Both the position numbers and the translations under genes were made by a program. From contig NC_003076.8 in assembly GCF_000001735.4 (NCBI RefSeq), forward strand, positions 7,068,001 through 7,132,000: 64,000 nucleotides of DNA, read 5' to 3'. Under the pieces are notes generated by a model that was not told the DNA's origin, made no database searches, and saw only the letters and a list, made by a program, of their open reading frames with translations. The DNA is from Arabidopsis thaliana. Lineage: Eukaryota; Streptophyta; Magnoliopsida; Brassicales; Brassicaceae. Positions 8,971 through 21,906 of the stretch are shown piece by piece; position 1 is the first letter of the stretch; each line of letters starts with the position of its first letter.

Positions 8971-11077
8971 CTAAATCCCGGAAGTGAAACGAACTCCCGT
9001 AGAGGGCAACCAAGAAACTCCATCTAGGAATTTACCGACGCTAAAATAATTTGCTTCTTCAAACCCAATCGAATGAAACCCTTCCCACGTCACTCTCTTG
9101 GAAATTCTAGCTTTAGGACCATAATTCTTGAACTCTCCAAAATACAACGTCTTTAGTACTTCGTCTCCGGAGTCTAACCACCCGGCCCATCCTCCCTCCG
9201 CGATCGCGTCGTCAATATATGATTCCATCACTATAGCCCTCGAATACTTTCTCCACGGGCGTCCTAAGTAAGAGCTATACTTATGTTTCACGGGCGAAAG
9301 ATCTGAGTCTGTCCTGATCCTACAACTATGAAGTGCAAATCCGGTATTTTGACGTTGGTCCGTCCTCCCGTTAGCAAGAATAACATTATAGGCCTTGACA
9401 CCATGAGGGCGACGCAAGAATATGTTGCAGCTTTGGAAAACAGCAGCTGCGTTTCCGAATATGAAATCTATAGTTCCATAAATGTCACATTCTCTATAGA
9501 ACTGACGCAAGGCAGCTGCGTAAAGTGTGTCTTGATAACCGGAGATGCTACATCGGTATAACACTGATTGGTCTGATGTGATGCTTAATGCTATGGCTTG
9601 ATGTCCTCTAGGCCCTGCTATGTTCTTGATTCCGATATCACGTGCAATGAATCCGTCACCCGTAACCGCTACAAAAATTGCATTCTAATTATCAAACAAC
9701 AAAGTTTCGTTATAAACAATTTATGTATACGAATGAATGAGTGTATGTACTTACTCATTGTAGCGGTGTCCGGGACAGAAGTTCCTCCGGTGGCACTATC
9801 ATCGCCAACAATCACCGTCAGGTCTTTGCCTTCTCCGATCAAAGTAATCTCATGTTTATGGATTATTACTTTCTCTTTGTAAACCCCTCTTTTCACGTAA
9901 ATTATGAACCTACCATTTCCATGGGCAGCCGTGACAGCCTCCATCACGGTGCGGTAATCTCCGGAACCGTCTTTGGCGACTACCACGTGTGCTCTTGCTC
10001 TACCTACTAGAAGTCTCCGTTCTCCGGCAGTGACCCACCGGGGAAGAGCGGTTGACTTTGTCTTTGGTTTTGGATTCTTCATGATTGTGTCGACCAGAGT
10101 CAGGGAGTTGCTGACCAGTCGAGATAGGTGATCCATTTTCTGTGATATGTGGCTGATGGCAGAGGCGGAGGAGGAGCCACCGGAGTCAAGGATGGAGTCT
10201 TTGCAAGCTTGTTGGAAAGTCATGGCAGCGGAGAGCCATGTTTGGACATCGTGTTTGGTGTGACGCTTTCTCGATGAGCCATTGAGAGCTTCCATGGCTT
10301 GCCTAAGTCGTCTTGTGGACATTTTCATGAGCCGTTCACAAGAATCTGTATAACGTTATTGATGCCAATTAGCTTATTAGTTTCTTTTTTTCACGTAACG
10401 GTTTGAGTTAAAAATAAATTAGTAGTTGTGAATATTATGTTCCGAGAATTTGTACTTAGCTTGTGTGTTTTGTCAAAATTATTAGGTAACTTGGTACATA
10501 AAAGAGAAATACTTCAACTACTTTATGAATTCTTCTTTAGTTTAGTAACCAAGTAGATAATAGTTTCTGGCATACACATATTTTTCTACGTACACCATAA
10601 ACTATATCTAAAATGTTTTTGAGTAAAATTGTTAGCAACTAAAATGAAAGACAGAGATAAACAAATGTTACGGAAGAGAAAAATTATCAAAATAGATGAT
10701 TCCTAACAAAAATTTTATTATAACTAGAGATGTTAATTATGATGTGTACCTGAGACCGAAGGTGAAGGCAACGTATAAGTGGAATCTTCCAGAGAAACAA
10801 GTTTGGAGGAACCCATCGACGAGGAGAGAGGTGGAATTAGCAGATTGGAATCAGAGATAGTCTTGTTAACAAGAAAAGACACAAAGTCGAGACCGTCAAG
10901 AGATCCATGTCGAAACTCTCGTAAGTTTTGGACACAGAGTGAGGTGTACTTTGTGGAGCTACAATGCCTTTGCATTTCATTTTGGTAAGCAAATGGCATA
11001 TTTCTTGAAGAGGCATCAACAATGAGAAGGGCATTGACCAATAACACCCAAAACAAGACCATATCTATAACACCCAT
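8971..11077 (-). CDS. PME54: Pectin methylesterase with PMEI pro-domain
   Basis: This is a type I (group 2) pectin methylesterase, which de-esterifies cell-wall homogalacturonan. Exons 10750-11077, 9755-10345 and 8971-9668 join with GT-AG introns to give 538 residues. It begins with a hydrophobic signal peptide (VLFWVLLVNALLIVDA). A PMEI-type pro-region follows, with a DSCERLMKMS motif (residues 110-119), then the processing motif RRLL at about 219-222. The esterase domain has QDTLY (Asp353), DFIFGNAA (Asp374) and YLGRPWR (Arg443), so the catalytic Asp pair and Arg are kept. The TATA box TATAAATA on the minus strand (about 11107-11114) lies just upstream of the ATG. The number PME54 is from memory; the family is certain. 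Confidence 0.9.
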
Positions 11078-11114
11078 TTCTTTAAAACAAAAAGTTGGTT
11101 ATCCTCTATTTATA

Positions 11115-12036
11115 TTCTTGGGTACTTTATGTGGTAAAGTTGATGATATCCAATTAACTAGAGATTAGCATTGATTTATAGAGAGGAGGGAATGAAGAAG
11201 ATAGTTTTAGCTGAGGAGGTGAGTGTCTGGTGAGTTAGTTTAGCGGTCTACCATTTTTTTCATAGAGTAGATTGAGACTTGAGTGGCTTCGATGGGATCA
11301 TTAACACTCACTTTTTTGTTTTGTTTTTCTTTTTTCGTTTTTATTTGGGACCAAACATATTTTTTTGTTGGACAATTTGATCCAACTATATACCTCAAAT
11401 ACTCGCTCGATCATACCCAATTTTTAATCATCAAGATCCAAAATACCATTATCCAATCACTTAAACTATATATCCACTAATGCCAAAACAGAACATATAA
11501 TACCTGTCATAACTCTCGTACTAGTTGACTTGGACGACATATGAAAACCTTAGCTACTTTCTGTGTGGGTAAACAAACAAGATGGAACCGAAAAAACAAT
11601 CAGTTCTAACTGGTAAGAAGATAATGTAACATGCTTTTACTACAACAACTCTGCAAAAAGAAGTCAAATCATTTTATCATACGGAAGAGTGACATAATAA
11701 CTGCTAATCCGACGGACCACCACACTATAGTTCCTTATCTGAATTTTGGTATAGTTCTTTTGTCTTAGAAAAGGTTTTACCACAAAAGTCTCAAAACGTT
11801 TCAGGTTCAAAGACAAGGCAGATTATGGACTCTAATCACATACGTCCACCTTGTTATCCGCTTTCATTCCATCTATTACGAATCAAATCATCACTATTAA
11901 CCTATCAATAATTTAACATAACAAGTGAAAAAAAGGAAAACAAGTTCTAAGACAGAATAATTACATGTCCAGTTATCGAATTATGGACAATTGTATTTAC
12001 ATTTCAATGAAAGAATGAAAAAAACATCCCCAAGGA
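11115..12036. other. Spacer: PME promoter and GH17 3' region
   Basis: No gene is supported here. The left part is the PME upstream region and the right part the GH17 3' UTR. The open frame at 11283-11480 is hydrophobic low-complexity sequence and not credible. Confidence 0.6.
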
Positions 12037-13739
12037 TCAATTAGAGAACACCAAACAGATTACCATCACCACGGCTGCCCCCAACCTATACTTTGCTTCA
12101 GATGCACCTGAATTCCTCGGTGGCGGATTCGACATCTGCTGCCTGCTCGTGTCGATTTCGATAGGAAACCTACAGGAACCACTTGACGGATCTATCTTAG
12201 TAACAACCCCAAGATTGTTAAAATCACATGAGCCACGACGATGATCCATTTTTTGAAAATACATATTGAACGCATAAGAAGCATTCGCGGTCGGGTCCAA
12301 GGCGGCGCAGGAGGAACCCGGCCCGAGCGAGGTGCAGTCGGCATTTTGACACGCGTACGTAGCAGAAGCCTGCCAAGTGGCAGCACCGTTACCCGCAGCC
12401 TGAGTGGAGAGCACGCACCACTCACGTGCCTGGTAACGAACACCTTTAGTCGGAACCAACGGACGGCCGTTACCGAGACTCAGAGGATACTTAACGGCGC
12501 CGTCATAAGAGAATATTCCCCAATGTCTTTCGAATTTCCCGGGATCAATGCTCTTGGCATCTTCGTCTACTAATGAGAATATATAAACTTCCGGCGCCAT
12601 TCTCCGGCGAGGCGTACCTTGTCCTTGAAGGATACGATTCAATAACCCTTGATTGAATCTCTGAGCCATTGCAGGATTTGCGTTCTGATCACCGTCGGTT
12701 GGCCATCCGACTTCTCCGACGATGATTTCAATTTTGTTCGCATCAAATCCGTTCTTCTCCAGCGCCGAGACTAAAGTGTCGAAATTTGCGTCGAAGACGT
12801 TCGTGTAAGAGATTGAACCATCGACGACGGGCTTAGCTCCACCGCCGCCGCCTCCGTTTGGGAAGAAGGCGTATTCGCGCGGGAAATTTGGATCAGCGTT
12901 GAGAGAGAGGAAAGGGTAGATGTTGAAGGTGATTGGTGAGACGGAATCAGCTAGGAATCGAACAATAGAGATCATTAAGGTTTTTATGTCTGATCGAAAA
13001 TCGCCGGAAGAAGGAAGACCATCGCTGGATTCGTAGACGTCGGCATTAAGAGGAACCGTCACTTTGACTTGCCGACCAAGACCAGCTTTAACTAGAGCTG
13101 CTTGAACGTTTTGCAGCGCTGGATATGTTGATCGGACGAATCTGTTATTATAGGTCTTCAAGAATGGCTCATTCCCCACCGCTACATATCTGATCACCGA
13201 TTAAAAATCCAATCTTTAGAAACTTCAAGCATGTTTTTAGCTTAAAAGTCTAAGCTTTCGAAGGTTGTTTTTAGTTTAAAAGTCTACTCTTCAGAAGCTT
13301 AAGCATGTTTTAGCTTAAAAATCCAAGCTTGACAAACTTAAAAACATGTTTTAGCTAATGGCCTATTGAACTGCAATGCAAATTACCTTATGTCGGTTCC
13401 ATATCTAGAGATGTATTGAGAGACGTTTTGTTGAACCCAAAGCTCTGCGTTGGTAACAGTGGATGCCATAGTTGCCAAGAGATCGTTGGGGATACCGACC
13501 ATGACTTGAATACCGGATTTACCAAGAGCTCTGAGTGCACCAGGGTCAGCTTCAAATAGCTTAACTTTGTTGAACCCATTGTCCCTAAGGAGTTTCACCA
13601 CTATGTTTGGTGGTAGTGGATGGCTCGCTTGTGTACCCCAGTTACATGCCAAGCCCTCCACATTCTTCAATATGTTTTGAAGAAAGAATATGGATAGGCA
13701 AAACAAAATGAGTTTTTGGTATGTATCATGACTACTCAT
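12037..13739 (-). CDS. GH17 glucan endo-1,3-beta-glucosidase with CBM43/X8 domain
   Basis: A secreted family 17 glycoside hydrolase expected to cut beta-1,3-glucan (callose), as in cell walls or plasmodesmata. Exons 13387-13739 and 12037-13189 give 501 residues. After a signal peptide (ILFCLSIFFLQNIL) the GH17 barrel starts at LACNWGTQASHPLPP. The proton donor is Glu125 in AVGNEP and the nucleophile Glu277 in GEVGWPT. An X8/CBM43 callose-binding module begins at WCVLS (about residue 375) with the expected cysteines. A final hydrophobic tail (AAVVMVICLVFSN) suggests a GPI anchor. The start at 13739 is chosen because the upstream in-frame residues are charged and the signal peptide follows this Met. 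The 199-bp intron is unusual in carrying tandem repeats (separate entry). Confidence 0.93.
13204..13360. repeat. Degenerate tandem repeat inside the GH17 intron
   Basis: About four units of 34-41 bp follow one another, each with a version of aagtctaagctt, then agcatgttttagcttaa. The repeat fills most of the intron (13190-13386). The copies are imperfect, so it is an old minisatellite. Confidence 0.7.
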
Positions 13740-14382
13740 TTCTCTAAAAGTGTGGGGTTTGGGTTTCAGAATGTGGGGTCTAATGAGAATTTGGGTTTTA
13801 TTTGTGTATATATACAAATATAGACAGAGATATAGATGTAGGAGATGGGGAAGATGAGTATATGGAAGAAAGAGGGTAAAGGAAAGGTATTTGTGTTAGT
13901 AATTCAATAAGGAACTTGATTCCATTGGTGGTAAACCTGAATTTAAACCATCCAAGTAACTATTCAGCATCTCTTATGTATTTGTTGCACAAAACAAACT
14001 TATTAAAACATATTATTAGTGATTAACCATTGATGCTAATATCCAATAAGTGGCAGGGAGAAGAAGAAAGGGATGGAGTGTAAAAGATGGAGACCATGTC
14101 ATTGGGCATTTGCAGTTTGTTTCTTAGAGAATATTAGAAGAAAGTCTATAAACTTTTGCTAACTTCATGGAATCTCACGACCCAATTAGCCAAACTACTA
14201 TATGATAGCAAGTCCTAACCTTGAGATTCCTCACATTGTGTATCAAGTTAAAGAGATGTCAAAACATTTTCTATGAAGAAATCTAAAACAGTTTTATGTT
14301 TTAGACAAGGGAGGTCAAAGAAACAATCTTGAAAGACAAGCATCAAGAACCAAAAAGGGTATTTCTCCGGGAAGACAAATCT
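13740..14382. other. Spacer upstream of the GH17 gene
   Basis: This is the GH17 promoter side, with TATATATA at about 13807-13814, followed by non-coding DNA up to the gag fragment. I see no gene. Confidence 0.55.
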
Positions 14383-15222
14383 TCAAACTTGTGAATTTTT
14401 GATCAGACGGCAAAAAGGACTATTCTCCAATCTACGAGCCATCATGATGATATCACTCAAACCCTTTGGTTGAAACACACGAAGCATTTCCTGAATCTCC
14501 TCCTTAAGCCCTTTGACGAATACAACCTCAAGTACAGTATCAAGGTCATCCAAACACTGCGTCGAGAGATCCTCAAATTCACCAAGATATGATATAACAG
14601 AATCAACCTGTTTGAGAGTGAGCAAACGTTCCATTGCAGATCTAGGATCACCAAACCTCTGTAAAACCCTAGCTTTGAAATCATTCCAATCAACAAAAGG
14701 GTTACGGTTCTCAAGGTTAAACCAACACAAAGCACGGCCTTCGACACTCATGTAAACTAATTGAATCTTCTCCGCGTCTGTGAAACTTCCAAACTCGAAG
14801 TATCGTTCTGCTCTGGTGAGCCATGAGTTAACATTGGGACCTTCGAAGACTGGCATCTCGATCTTGGGCTTCATCAGCTGAATGTAGCGAGACATACGGT
14901 GCGGGTGCGTGTCGATTGAGTTATCCTCCGCCGCGGTCGATTGTTTCGTAGGAGGTGGTGGTGCTACAGGGAGGTCATGATCCACCGTAACTTTAGTAGA
15001 TTCCGACGTTGCTGTAGCTGTGGGTTGTTGAAGAAGTGCTGATTTCATCTCCGCCATGGAATTTAGAGTCTCGGACATGGAATTGAGTAACTCACCAACC
15101 GTCGAGTGAAGTAAAGCCATCGTATTTTGAACTCCACGCATCGATTCTATCAGTGAATCTGCGGAATCGTCGACCTGATCTAGAATCTGTATCGCTGCCA
15201 TTGAAGATGAATTTGATAGCAA
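14383..15222 (-). pseudogene. Orphan retrotransposon gag-like fragment
   Basis: A 279-residue open frame with a Ty3/gypsy-type gag (capsid) domain: PKIEMPVFEGPNVNSWLTRA, then YFEFGSFTDAEKIQLVYMSV, LCWFNLENRNPFVDWNDFKA and RFGDPRSAMERLLTLKQ. The N-terminal part is a predicted coiled coil (repeated LNSMSETLNSMAEMK), then a Pro/Thr-rich linker. There is no zinc knuckle, protease, reverse transcriptase or integrase after it, and no LTR pair is evident. It is therefore a remnant or a domesticated gag. The frame is intact, which allows a protein. A second possible start lies at 15201. Confidence 0.75.
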
Positions 15223-16132
15223 CGAACGAACAAACTTCTCCTCTACGAAAAAACCCTCTTTTTCTATACATGTTTTATTTCTTCAGGAAACATAAAGAGT
15301 GGACCCCACAGTCGACCTACTCATCAAAACGACTGCGCTTCATTTGCTTGCCCCCCCCCCCCCCCCCAATTTTCTCTGTCCCTTGCCAATGATATTTTTT
15401 TTTTTTTAACAAGGATGTCACTCACAAAAGACTAAACCTTTAATATGAGTAGACTAAATTAGTGGCAAGGATTTGAGTAGACTAAACACTAAGAAATCTT
15501 TGTTGTGTATATTGCTAAAATTGCGTCCAAGGAGAGTGAGGCTTGGTTCGAGGTAGACATGCGGCCGGAAGAGGGTGAGAAACTGAGAATTAACCTAACC
15601 ATCATACTTTCACTTGTAGTAGTAGGTTGATGGTTCATGATAAGGCTCATGAGAAACTGAGAATGAACCTAGTGGTGTCGGCTGGATTTTACAACTTTAA
15701 GATGGTATGGTTGATCAAAGTATCAACACTTCACCACCAACCAGAAAACATTTGTATTTGGGAAATTAAGGAGTTTGGTATGTATTATTCTCACTTTGTT
15801 ACAATCCCACAAATCTAGTTAAGATGGTTAAAAATAGTGACTTTGTTAAAAATAGAAAGGTTTTATCAATGCAAATTTGATTAGAGATTCGTATTAGAAA
15901 GATTGATTACCCCCCATAGGTATGTGAATGTAACATTTGCTGACGATCGACCAGAAATCTGATGGTTTGAAATTAATCGATGATATTATTATTATATTTC
16001 CTAATCTAACACATTAAATCCCCCAATTTACAAAAATTAACCACTCTCACTACTTAAATTTCTAATTGATCAAAATCGATCCCACTAAATAAAAAATCAA
16101 ATAAAAATCGGAAAAGACAAAAAAAAATGAAA
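15223..16132. other. Spacer between gag fragment and RING gene
   Basis: It contains a 17-base poly-C tract at 15351-15367, repeated gtagactaaa words around 15440-15490 and a repeated gagaaactgagaat at about 15574 and 15650. Open frames here lack recognisable similarity. Confidence 0.55.
15351..15367. repeat. 17-base poly-C tract
   Basis: An uninterrupted run of 17 C lies about 130 bp upstream of the gag-fragment start. On the minus strand it reads as poly-G and could form a quadruplex. Runs of this length are rare in this AT-rich genome. Confidence 0.9.
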
Positions 16133-16663
16133 TCAGACGTGAAGATCATCTCCGAAGAGGTAGAGAAGCCGTTCAACGGCCCAGCTAGGTTCGTTCTTCG
16201 TCGGCCAATCACCACACGACGTCGTATTAGCAGCAAGTAGCGGAGTTCTACAAAGAGGACACGTACGGTGATTATCCTCCTCACCTTCGTTATTCTCATC
16301 ACCACCGCAACATTCATAATCCAACCACCGGTCAATACACTCACGGTGAAACATATGGCTACAGTTCCTGAGTTCTCTAACCTCATCTCCATCTTCCAGA
16401 TCTCCGAGACACACAGCGCAGGTGTCGTTGATCATCGCCGGAGATCTCTCAGCTGCGTCACGGAACGTCGTCACGGAGAGGCTTTCTTTGATCGCCTGTG
16501 AGGAAATCGAAGGACAGGCGGAAGTGGAAGAAGAGGTGGATCTGGATCTGGATCGGTAGCGTAAGATCCAAGCGAGGATCCATCTCAAGACGGTGATGAG
16601 AACAGCCATTTTGTAGAGAAGCTGAGTGACTATGAGACCAGAATCTTCGATGAAGAAGCTCAT
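16133..16663 (-). CDS. Small membrane-anchored RING-H2 E3 ubiquitin ligase
   Basis: A single-exon gene of 176 residues. A hydrophobic N-terminal segment (LYKMAVLITVLRWILAWIL) gives one membrane anchor, followed by an Arg/Ser-rich linker. The RING-H2 domain runs CAVCLGDLEDGDEVREL, CSHMFHRECIDRW, then an acidic insert, and CPLCRTPLL, with all eight zinc ligands (C3H2C3). The acidic loop (GGDENNEGEEDN) between the second and third ligand pairs is longer than usual. Such proteins pass ubiquitin from an E2 to substrates; the substrate here is unknown. The start at 16663 is preferred over 16681 because the family begins MSFFIE. A TG/GA microsatellite lies in the leader. Confidence 0.88.
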   Translation of the reverse strand: MSFFIEDSGLIVTQLLYKMAVLITVLRWILAWILRYRSRSRSTSSSTSACPSISSQAIKESLSVTTFRDAAERSPAMINDTCAVCLGDLEDGDEVRELRNCSHMFHRECIDRWLDYECCGGDENNEGEEDNHRTCPLCRTPLLAANTTSCGDWPTKNEPSWAVERLLYLFGDDLHV

Positions 16664-16692
16664 TGTGATGACTTTGCTCAAGTATGTGCGTT

Positions 16693-16727
<35 letters not shown>
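16693..16727. repeat. (TG)n(GA)n microsatellite in RING gene leader
   Basis: A TG run is followed by about 11 GA units directly upstream of the RING-H2 start codon. GA runs in plant leaders often vary in length among accessions and can bind BPC/GAGA proteins. Confidence 0.85.
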
Positions 16728-16728
<1 letters not shown>

Positions 16729-19019
16729 GGGGAGGAGAAAGTGGAGAATGAGATTCGTTTTTAATAGAGGAATAAAGCTGCTTGTTGCTGATGAATGATG
16801 ATGCTTTGCTTTATCTTTATTAGTGGAGCCTTTAAATTTTTCTACTATTTTCATTTTAGTTTAATTTAAACTTTAAATTAGGTTTATTTTGAGTTTAATT
16901 ATTTTAATTTTCAAGTTGCTTGGAGATGATTTTATATATATTACAAAACAGGTGTCAAGTTTTCAATTGTGATGATGTACATGACTAAAAAGCTATGTTG
17001 GTTTTTAAAAATTGGGAATATTCTGCTTTAATTATTATGTAATGGGTGAACAATAGTATATGATTTTTAATTAGTCGATGATGAGACACATAATTGCTGC
17101 TTTACATGATTAGTTTAAACGAATCATTCAAATAATGTTGAAATTTGGAGATACTCAAAAGATTCCGGTCCAAATATGAGTAATGAAGGAGAATATAGGG
17201 GTCATTATGTGAAAGTTTTAAACAAAAGATTCTTACAGTTTTGGGCCGTGTGTGTAACGAGTGAGTGGGGGGACAAAACTGCAAATTTATAAAAGTTAAT
17301 AGACTATGACAAGAAGAAACAAGTAAATGACGTGGGAACATTGCAATTTCGTAAAAGTTATAGACTATGAATTAATAATGATGATAGGAATCAAGTAAAT
17401 GACGTTTGCCTAAGTATTTTGTGCCGTTCGTGTCACACTTTAGTTTTTGCCTTTTTTTTTTCTTTAGCAAAGCACCCCTAAAGAGAAACATTATTTTATG
17501 TTTTGTTATCTTGTTTTTGATGGGAGATGACCATTTGATGACCATAAAGAGAGATAAATACTGTAATATGTTAAGTTGATTGCTTACAATATATTACTAT
17601 GATAAGCTGATTGTATATGGCGTCATTTCTGGCTTTTGGCCCATACGCAGAGACAATTTTTCTATCTACCTTACGTGATTATTGACCGGCCAATATGTTA
17701 ATTATATTTTAATACTTACGCTTATGTAATACCTTTTTCTCTAATGAATGATATGGACTGATTTACAAATACTCCATTAATAGTTGATCAATCCCATTGG
17801 TCTTGCTTTCGTTGTCCATATGACTCATACTCGACCCGAATTTCACAGTCTAGGAAAATGAATCGGGTATATGATAGGATAACGCAACTAACTGTTTGGG
17901 AATATAGTATATTCATAAAGTCCAATGAGTTATTTTGTATCCTAGTCATTATTAGTTTGCTACAAAAGAATCAAATAAAAATGGTGGCCTTGACAAAAAA
18001 TTGTAGTAATCAGGAGATTATCAAAACAAGACAAGGTATCAACAACAAACGTTTAAGAGATTTCTTCACAAAGGAATATGCATTGCTCTGTCTTGATCTC
18101 CCAGGAACTATAATAAAGATAAAGAGTCTTGAATAACAGAATCGTGATAAATTCTTGAAAATCGAACACCTTTGGAAGCCCAAATTTAAACCTAGGATGA
18201 CATGTCAACCAATCTATCGAACCTTGTCCCTAGAGTCTAGACTATGAATTCATGTCGGCTCAATATTATTTGTTTTATTATAATTTTCTGAAAATGTATA
18301 GTTTATGCATTTCCATTAAAATTTCTTGATAAACTGGTGCACTTTTTTTGTGGGACTTTTAACTGTTTGGTAAAAGAAGTTGAAATATATGAAACCATGA
18401 ATTCAAATCAAATCATATATAAAACAACAAAATCGAAAAACAAACATATTTTTTCTGGTAAGACGATTGATAAAGGGTCGCTATAATTAAAGTTTGCGAT
18501 TGCAAGGACCCATGTTTTGATCTGCTCTGCTTTATAATGTGGTTTGGTCGGTTGACCAAACCTTTACAACGCAAAACTACCTCATCGTTGTAGGTGATGA
18601 ATGATATACCTTATAGATATTTATTTATATATAAGATGGCCTACGATTTTTTCAGAAATGGGATCCTTCAAGTTTTCCTTTGGTATCCAAATAACTTACG
18701 TTTTGGTACTTCGTTTTTCTTTTCCACACATCCCTATTATATCAGAACCATCTCAGTGAAAATGCCAAAATGGGATGCAGGTAGAAACAGAAGACACAAC
18801 GTCACAACCAAACAAATTAAAAACTTTGGAGCTAACACTTTTTTCAAACGTCTAAATTCAAACTCAAAACAAGATTAAAAGGAAACAAAACAAAAAGATG
18901 AGTTCTAAGGAGGAGCAAAACATTAAACATATTAGAAAAGTTGTATTCTGATCCAAATCGAAAACACAATCATGGAATCTCTAGGCTCCCACCACGTTCA
19001 TGTGTTTGTGTTGAGTTTT
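16728..19019. other. Long AT-rich spacer between RING gene and CCT2
   Basis: No gene is supported over about 2.3 kb. The open frames at 17102-17341, 17858-18136 and 18594-18878 have no recognisable domain, biased AT-rich codons and no homologue I know. The right end holds the CCT2 3' UTR. Confidence 0.55.
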
Positions 19020-21906
19020 TCACATCCTGTCTTCTCTCCTCCTAGGAGCACATGTAATGATTTCATCCACTCGCAATATCATCTCAGATGCTTCTGTGGC
19101 TGAAAGCAGAACCGCTTGCTTCACTTTGAATGCTTCATAGATTCCTCTCTCTTCCATATCTCCTACCTGTAAACAATCAATCATCATCATCACAATTCAA
19201 GTCTAGCCTTGCACATTCAATGGCGAATCCTAATGTTTATAAAGTTTACTTACAGCTCCAGTGATGACGTCGATCCCAGCGTTACACCCTTCAGTGTGGT
19301 GCTCTGCACGAAGCTGAGCAACCAATTCGGCACTGTCTAAACCAGCGTTGTCAGCGATTGTTGTCGGTATAGCAACTAGAGCACGTGAGAAAGCTTCAAT
19401 GGCATGAGATTTTTTGCCAGCAGTTTTCCTTGCAAGCTCATCTACTTCCTTTGCCATCACCATCTCTGGCCATCCACCTCCAAGCAAAACTCTAGTATCA
19501 TTCACTGTTTGAGAGAGTACACATAAGGCATCATGGAGTGATCTTTCAGCCTCATCTAGGACATGGTGACTGCAAGAAAAAAGAACCCATACAAAAATTG
19601 ATTAGTGAATTAGAAACAGAATAAAGTTTAGACGAAGTCTTTCAAGTAATGGGAGTGAAAATGGATACCTGGCCCCTCTTAGGACAATTGAACAAGCCTG
19701 GCCCATTTCACAACCAGAGAAATGAATCAACTTGTCTTCACCAATCATGATTTCTTCTATAAGCTTGCAATGCCCAAGCTTAACAGACTCTGGGTTGTCA
19801 AAGGTCGAAGCAATTTCACCACCAGTAACCAAACCAAGACGCTCTATTCCCTCAAAGTCAGCATGCTCAATAGCAAGTATACCAGCATCAGCAAAGAGTT
19901 CCTCAGGGAAATTGTAGATCAACTGCCTGTTAACAAAGCAGTTGATTCCGTGGCCTATGATCTTCTTCACCTTGTCTTTCATTTTTTCCTTCTCAGCCCC
20001 TTCAATCTCAGCAACCTTGGTCATGGAATCCACACGGACACGTGCACCGTAAATCTTCACTTTATCGGTATCCATAGCAGTATTAGCTACTAAGATATTT
20101 GCATTCTCTATGCGCTTAGGCTGCCCAATTCCTATTTTCTTGTCAAGAATAAACCTACAGGCATAGATTTTAAGTTGAGGTGACATGAGACCATATTACT
20201 CGATAGAAGAAGAAACACAACACAACAAGATGACATGATGACTATCAACATTCCAAAATAACACTATAAATGAAATTAAGGTGCGTAAGCTATGAAGAAG
20301 AAAAGAAACACGACAGAGTTACCATGAACAGATGAATACTAAAGAAAGATCAATAGCTCAGAAAACTGAATTTGAACTGACGCCAAAGGCACAAAGTGTT
20401 GTCTTACCCTTCATCCAAAAACGAATCCTTCAGAGACCCTCCAGGTTTTTTGATGATCTGAATAGCTTCCAAGTTTGTGCTTCCCTGTTGAACGATAAAA
20501 GCAGAATGTCAGAAAAAAATCATATAACAATCCAAAACGAAACGATGCAACTATGGGAAAGACTAATGGTGAAATGATAATAGCCTAATTTCATGACATT
20601 TCGTCAAAGGAAGATCTTCTTTCATGAGATAACACATAAATCAAGAGAAAAAGAAGGAAGGAACACATGACATTGCTGAATCAGTTTCAAAAGGAGGAAG
20701 AAATGGAACCTTTAGCCTGAAAACAGCATCCACGGCCATTTCTGCAAAATGTTCCTTGTCCTGTGAGAGAATTTTGGAACATAAAGTAGTCATCGCAATC
20801 TTCAACAAGTCTGACCTAAACTTCTCTGCATTGACAAAAATACAATGCTGTAAAATAACAGTGTGATTTCCGTTCTGTATTCAACTGAAAGGAAATCACC
20901 GCTTGAACCCAACAGTCGAAGTAATCACACAAACAAGAAAATGCTATACTTAAATATGTCAGCATAACAAGGTTTAACCATCTCTATAATGATTACCTGC
21001 ATTGTCCTTGTTATCAATGACTCTTTTCAGTAAAGCATTACGAGCACATTCCGAAGCCATTCTGTAACCTAAGAAACCAGAAAACGAAAAAATTAGAAAT
21101 CATTGCCATAGTGAGAGAAGCTGATACAAAGTTGACATCTTAACACTTAAAGCTCCAAAAGTGTACCTGCTATGATGGTCATAGGGTGAATCTTAGAAGC
21201 CACAAGCTTTTCTGCTTCCCTCAGAAGCTCGCCGGCCAAGACAACAACAGAGGTAGTTCCATCACCAACCTCATCATCTTGAACTTTCGAGATGTCTGAA
21301 GAACAAACCAGATACAACGAACTGTGAGAGAAAACCCAACTAAGAAAAAACGAATGTGAAAACTTCATGCCAGAATGTCGCAGGGAAATTACATACCAAC
21401 AAGAACTTTAGCTGCAGGGTTGTCTATGTGAAGTGACTTGAGAATAGTAGCACCATCGTTAGTAACAGTGACCGCATGACCTCTACCAGTAGATTGCAAG
21501 ATTTTATCCTAAACAATAATAAAAAGGATTCAACAATAATCAATAGAACCAAATTGAAAGTTTGTAGCTTTCTAAATATTCAGAGATCGGAAATTACCAT
21601 GCCCTTTGGCCCTAAAGTAGACTTAACCAGATCACTGATAGCCATTGCACCAACAAATGATGCCTAAAAGAGCAACAACAAAAGAAAAGAAAATCAGATT
21701 TAAACAGTAGAAGAGTGAATCTGAAAAACCCTAAATCCTAATCGATTCAAAAGACTCACCATCCTCGCACGTTCTCCCTTCTCTTCACTAGCATCATCTT
21801 TGAAGATCTTATCGATCTAAATACGAAATAGCTAAGTTCAGTTAACGGAGAGCACTGGGGAAAAGCAAAAGGATTGAAAGAGACGACGGAGGAACATTAC
21901 CGGCAT
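19020..21906 (-). CDS. CCT2: CCT2, beta subunit of the TRiC/CCT cytosolic chaperonin
   Basis: A subunit of the hetero-oligomeric ring chaperonin that folds actin, tubulin and other proteins with ATP in the cytosol. Eleven exons: 21901-21906, 21760-21816, 21598-21663, 21397-21508, 21167-21295, 20997-21068, 20710-20825, 20408-20484, 19669-20154, 19254-19569, 19020-19166. They give 527 residues, the family length. The first exon codes for only two amino acids (Met-Pro). Group II chaperonin motifs are present: [38 protein letters not shown] and the GGGWPE region near the end. It is transcribed divergently from JAZ12. A telobox-like AACCCTAAA lies near 22105 in the leader or promoter. No defects seen. 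Confidence 0.97.

Noticed and set aside
17858-18136. 92-residue plus-strand open frame between RING gene and CCT2
   Set aside because: There is no recognisable family, no splice context and no promoter elements.
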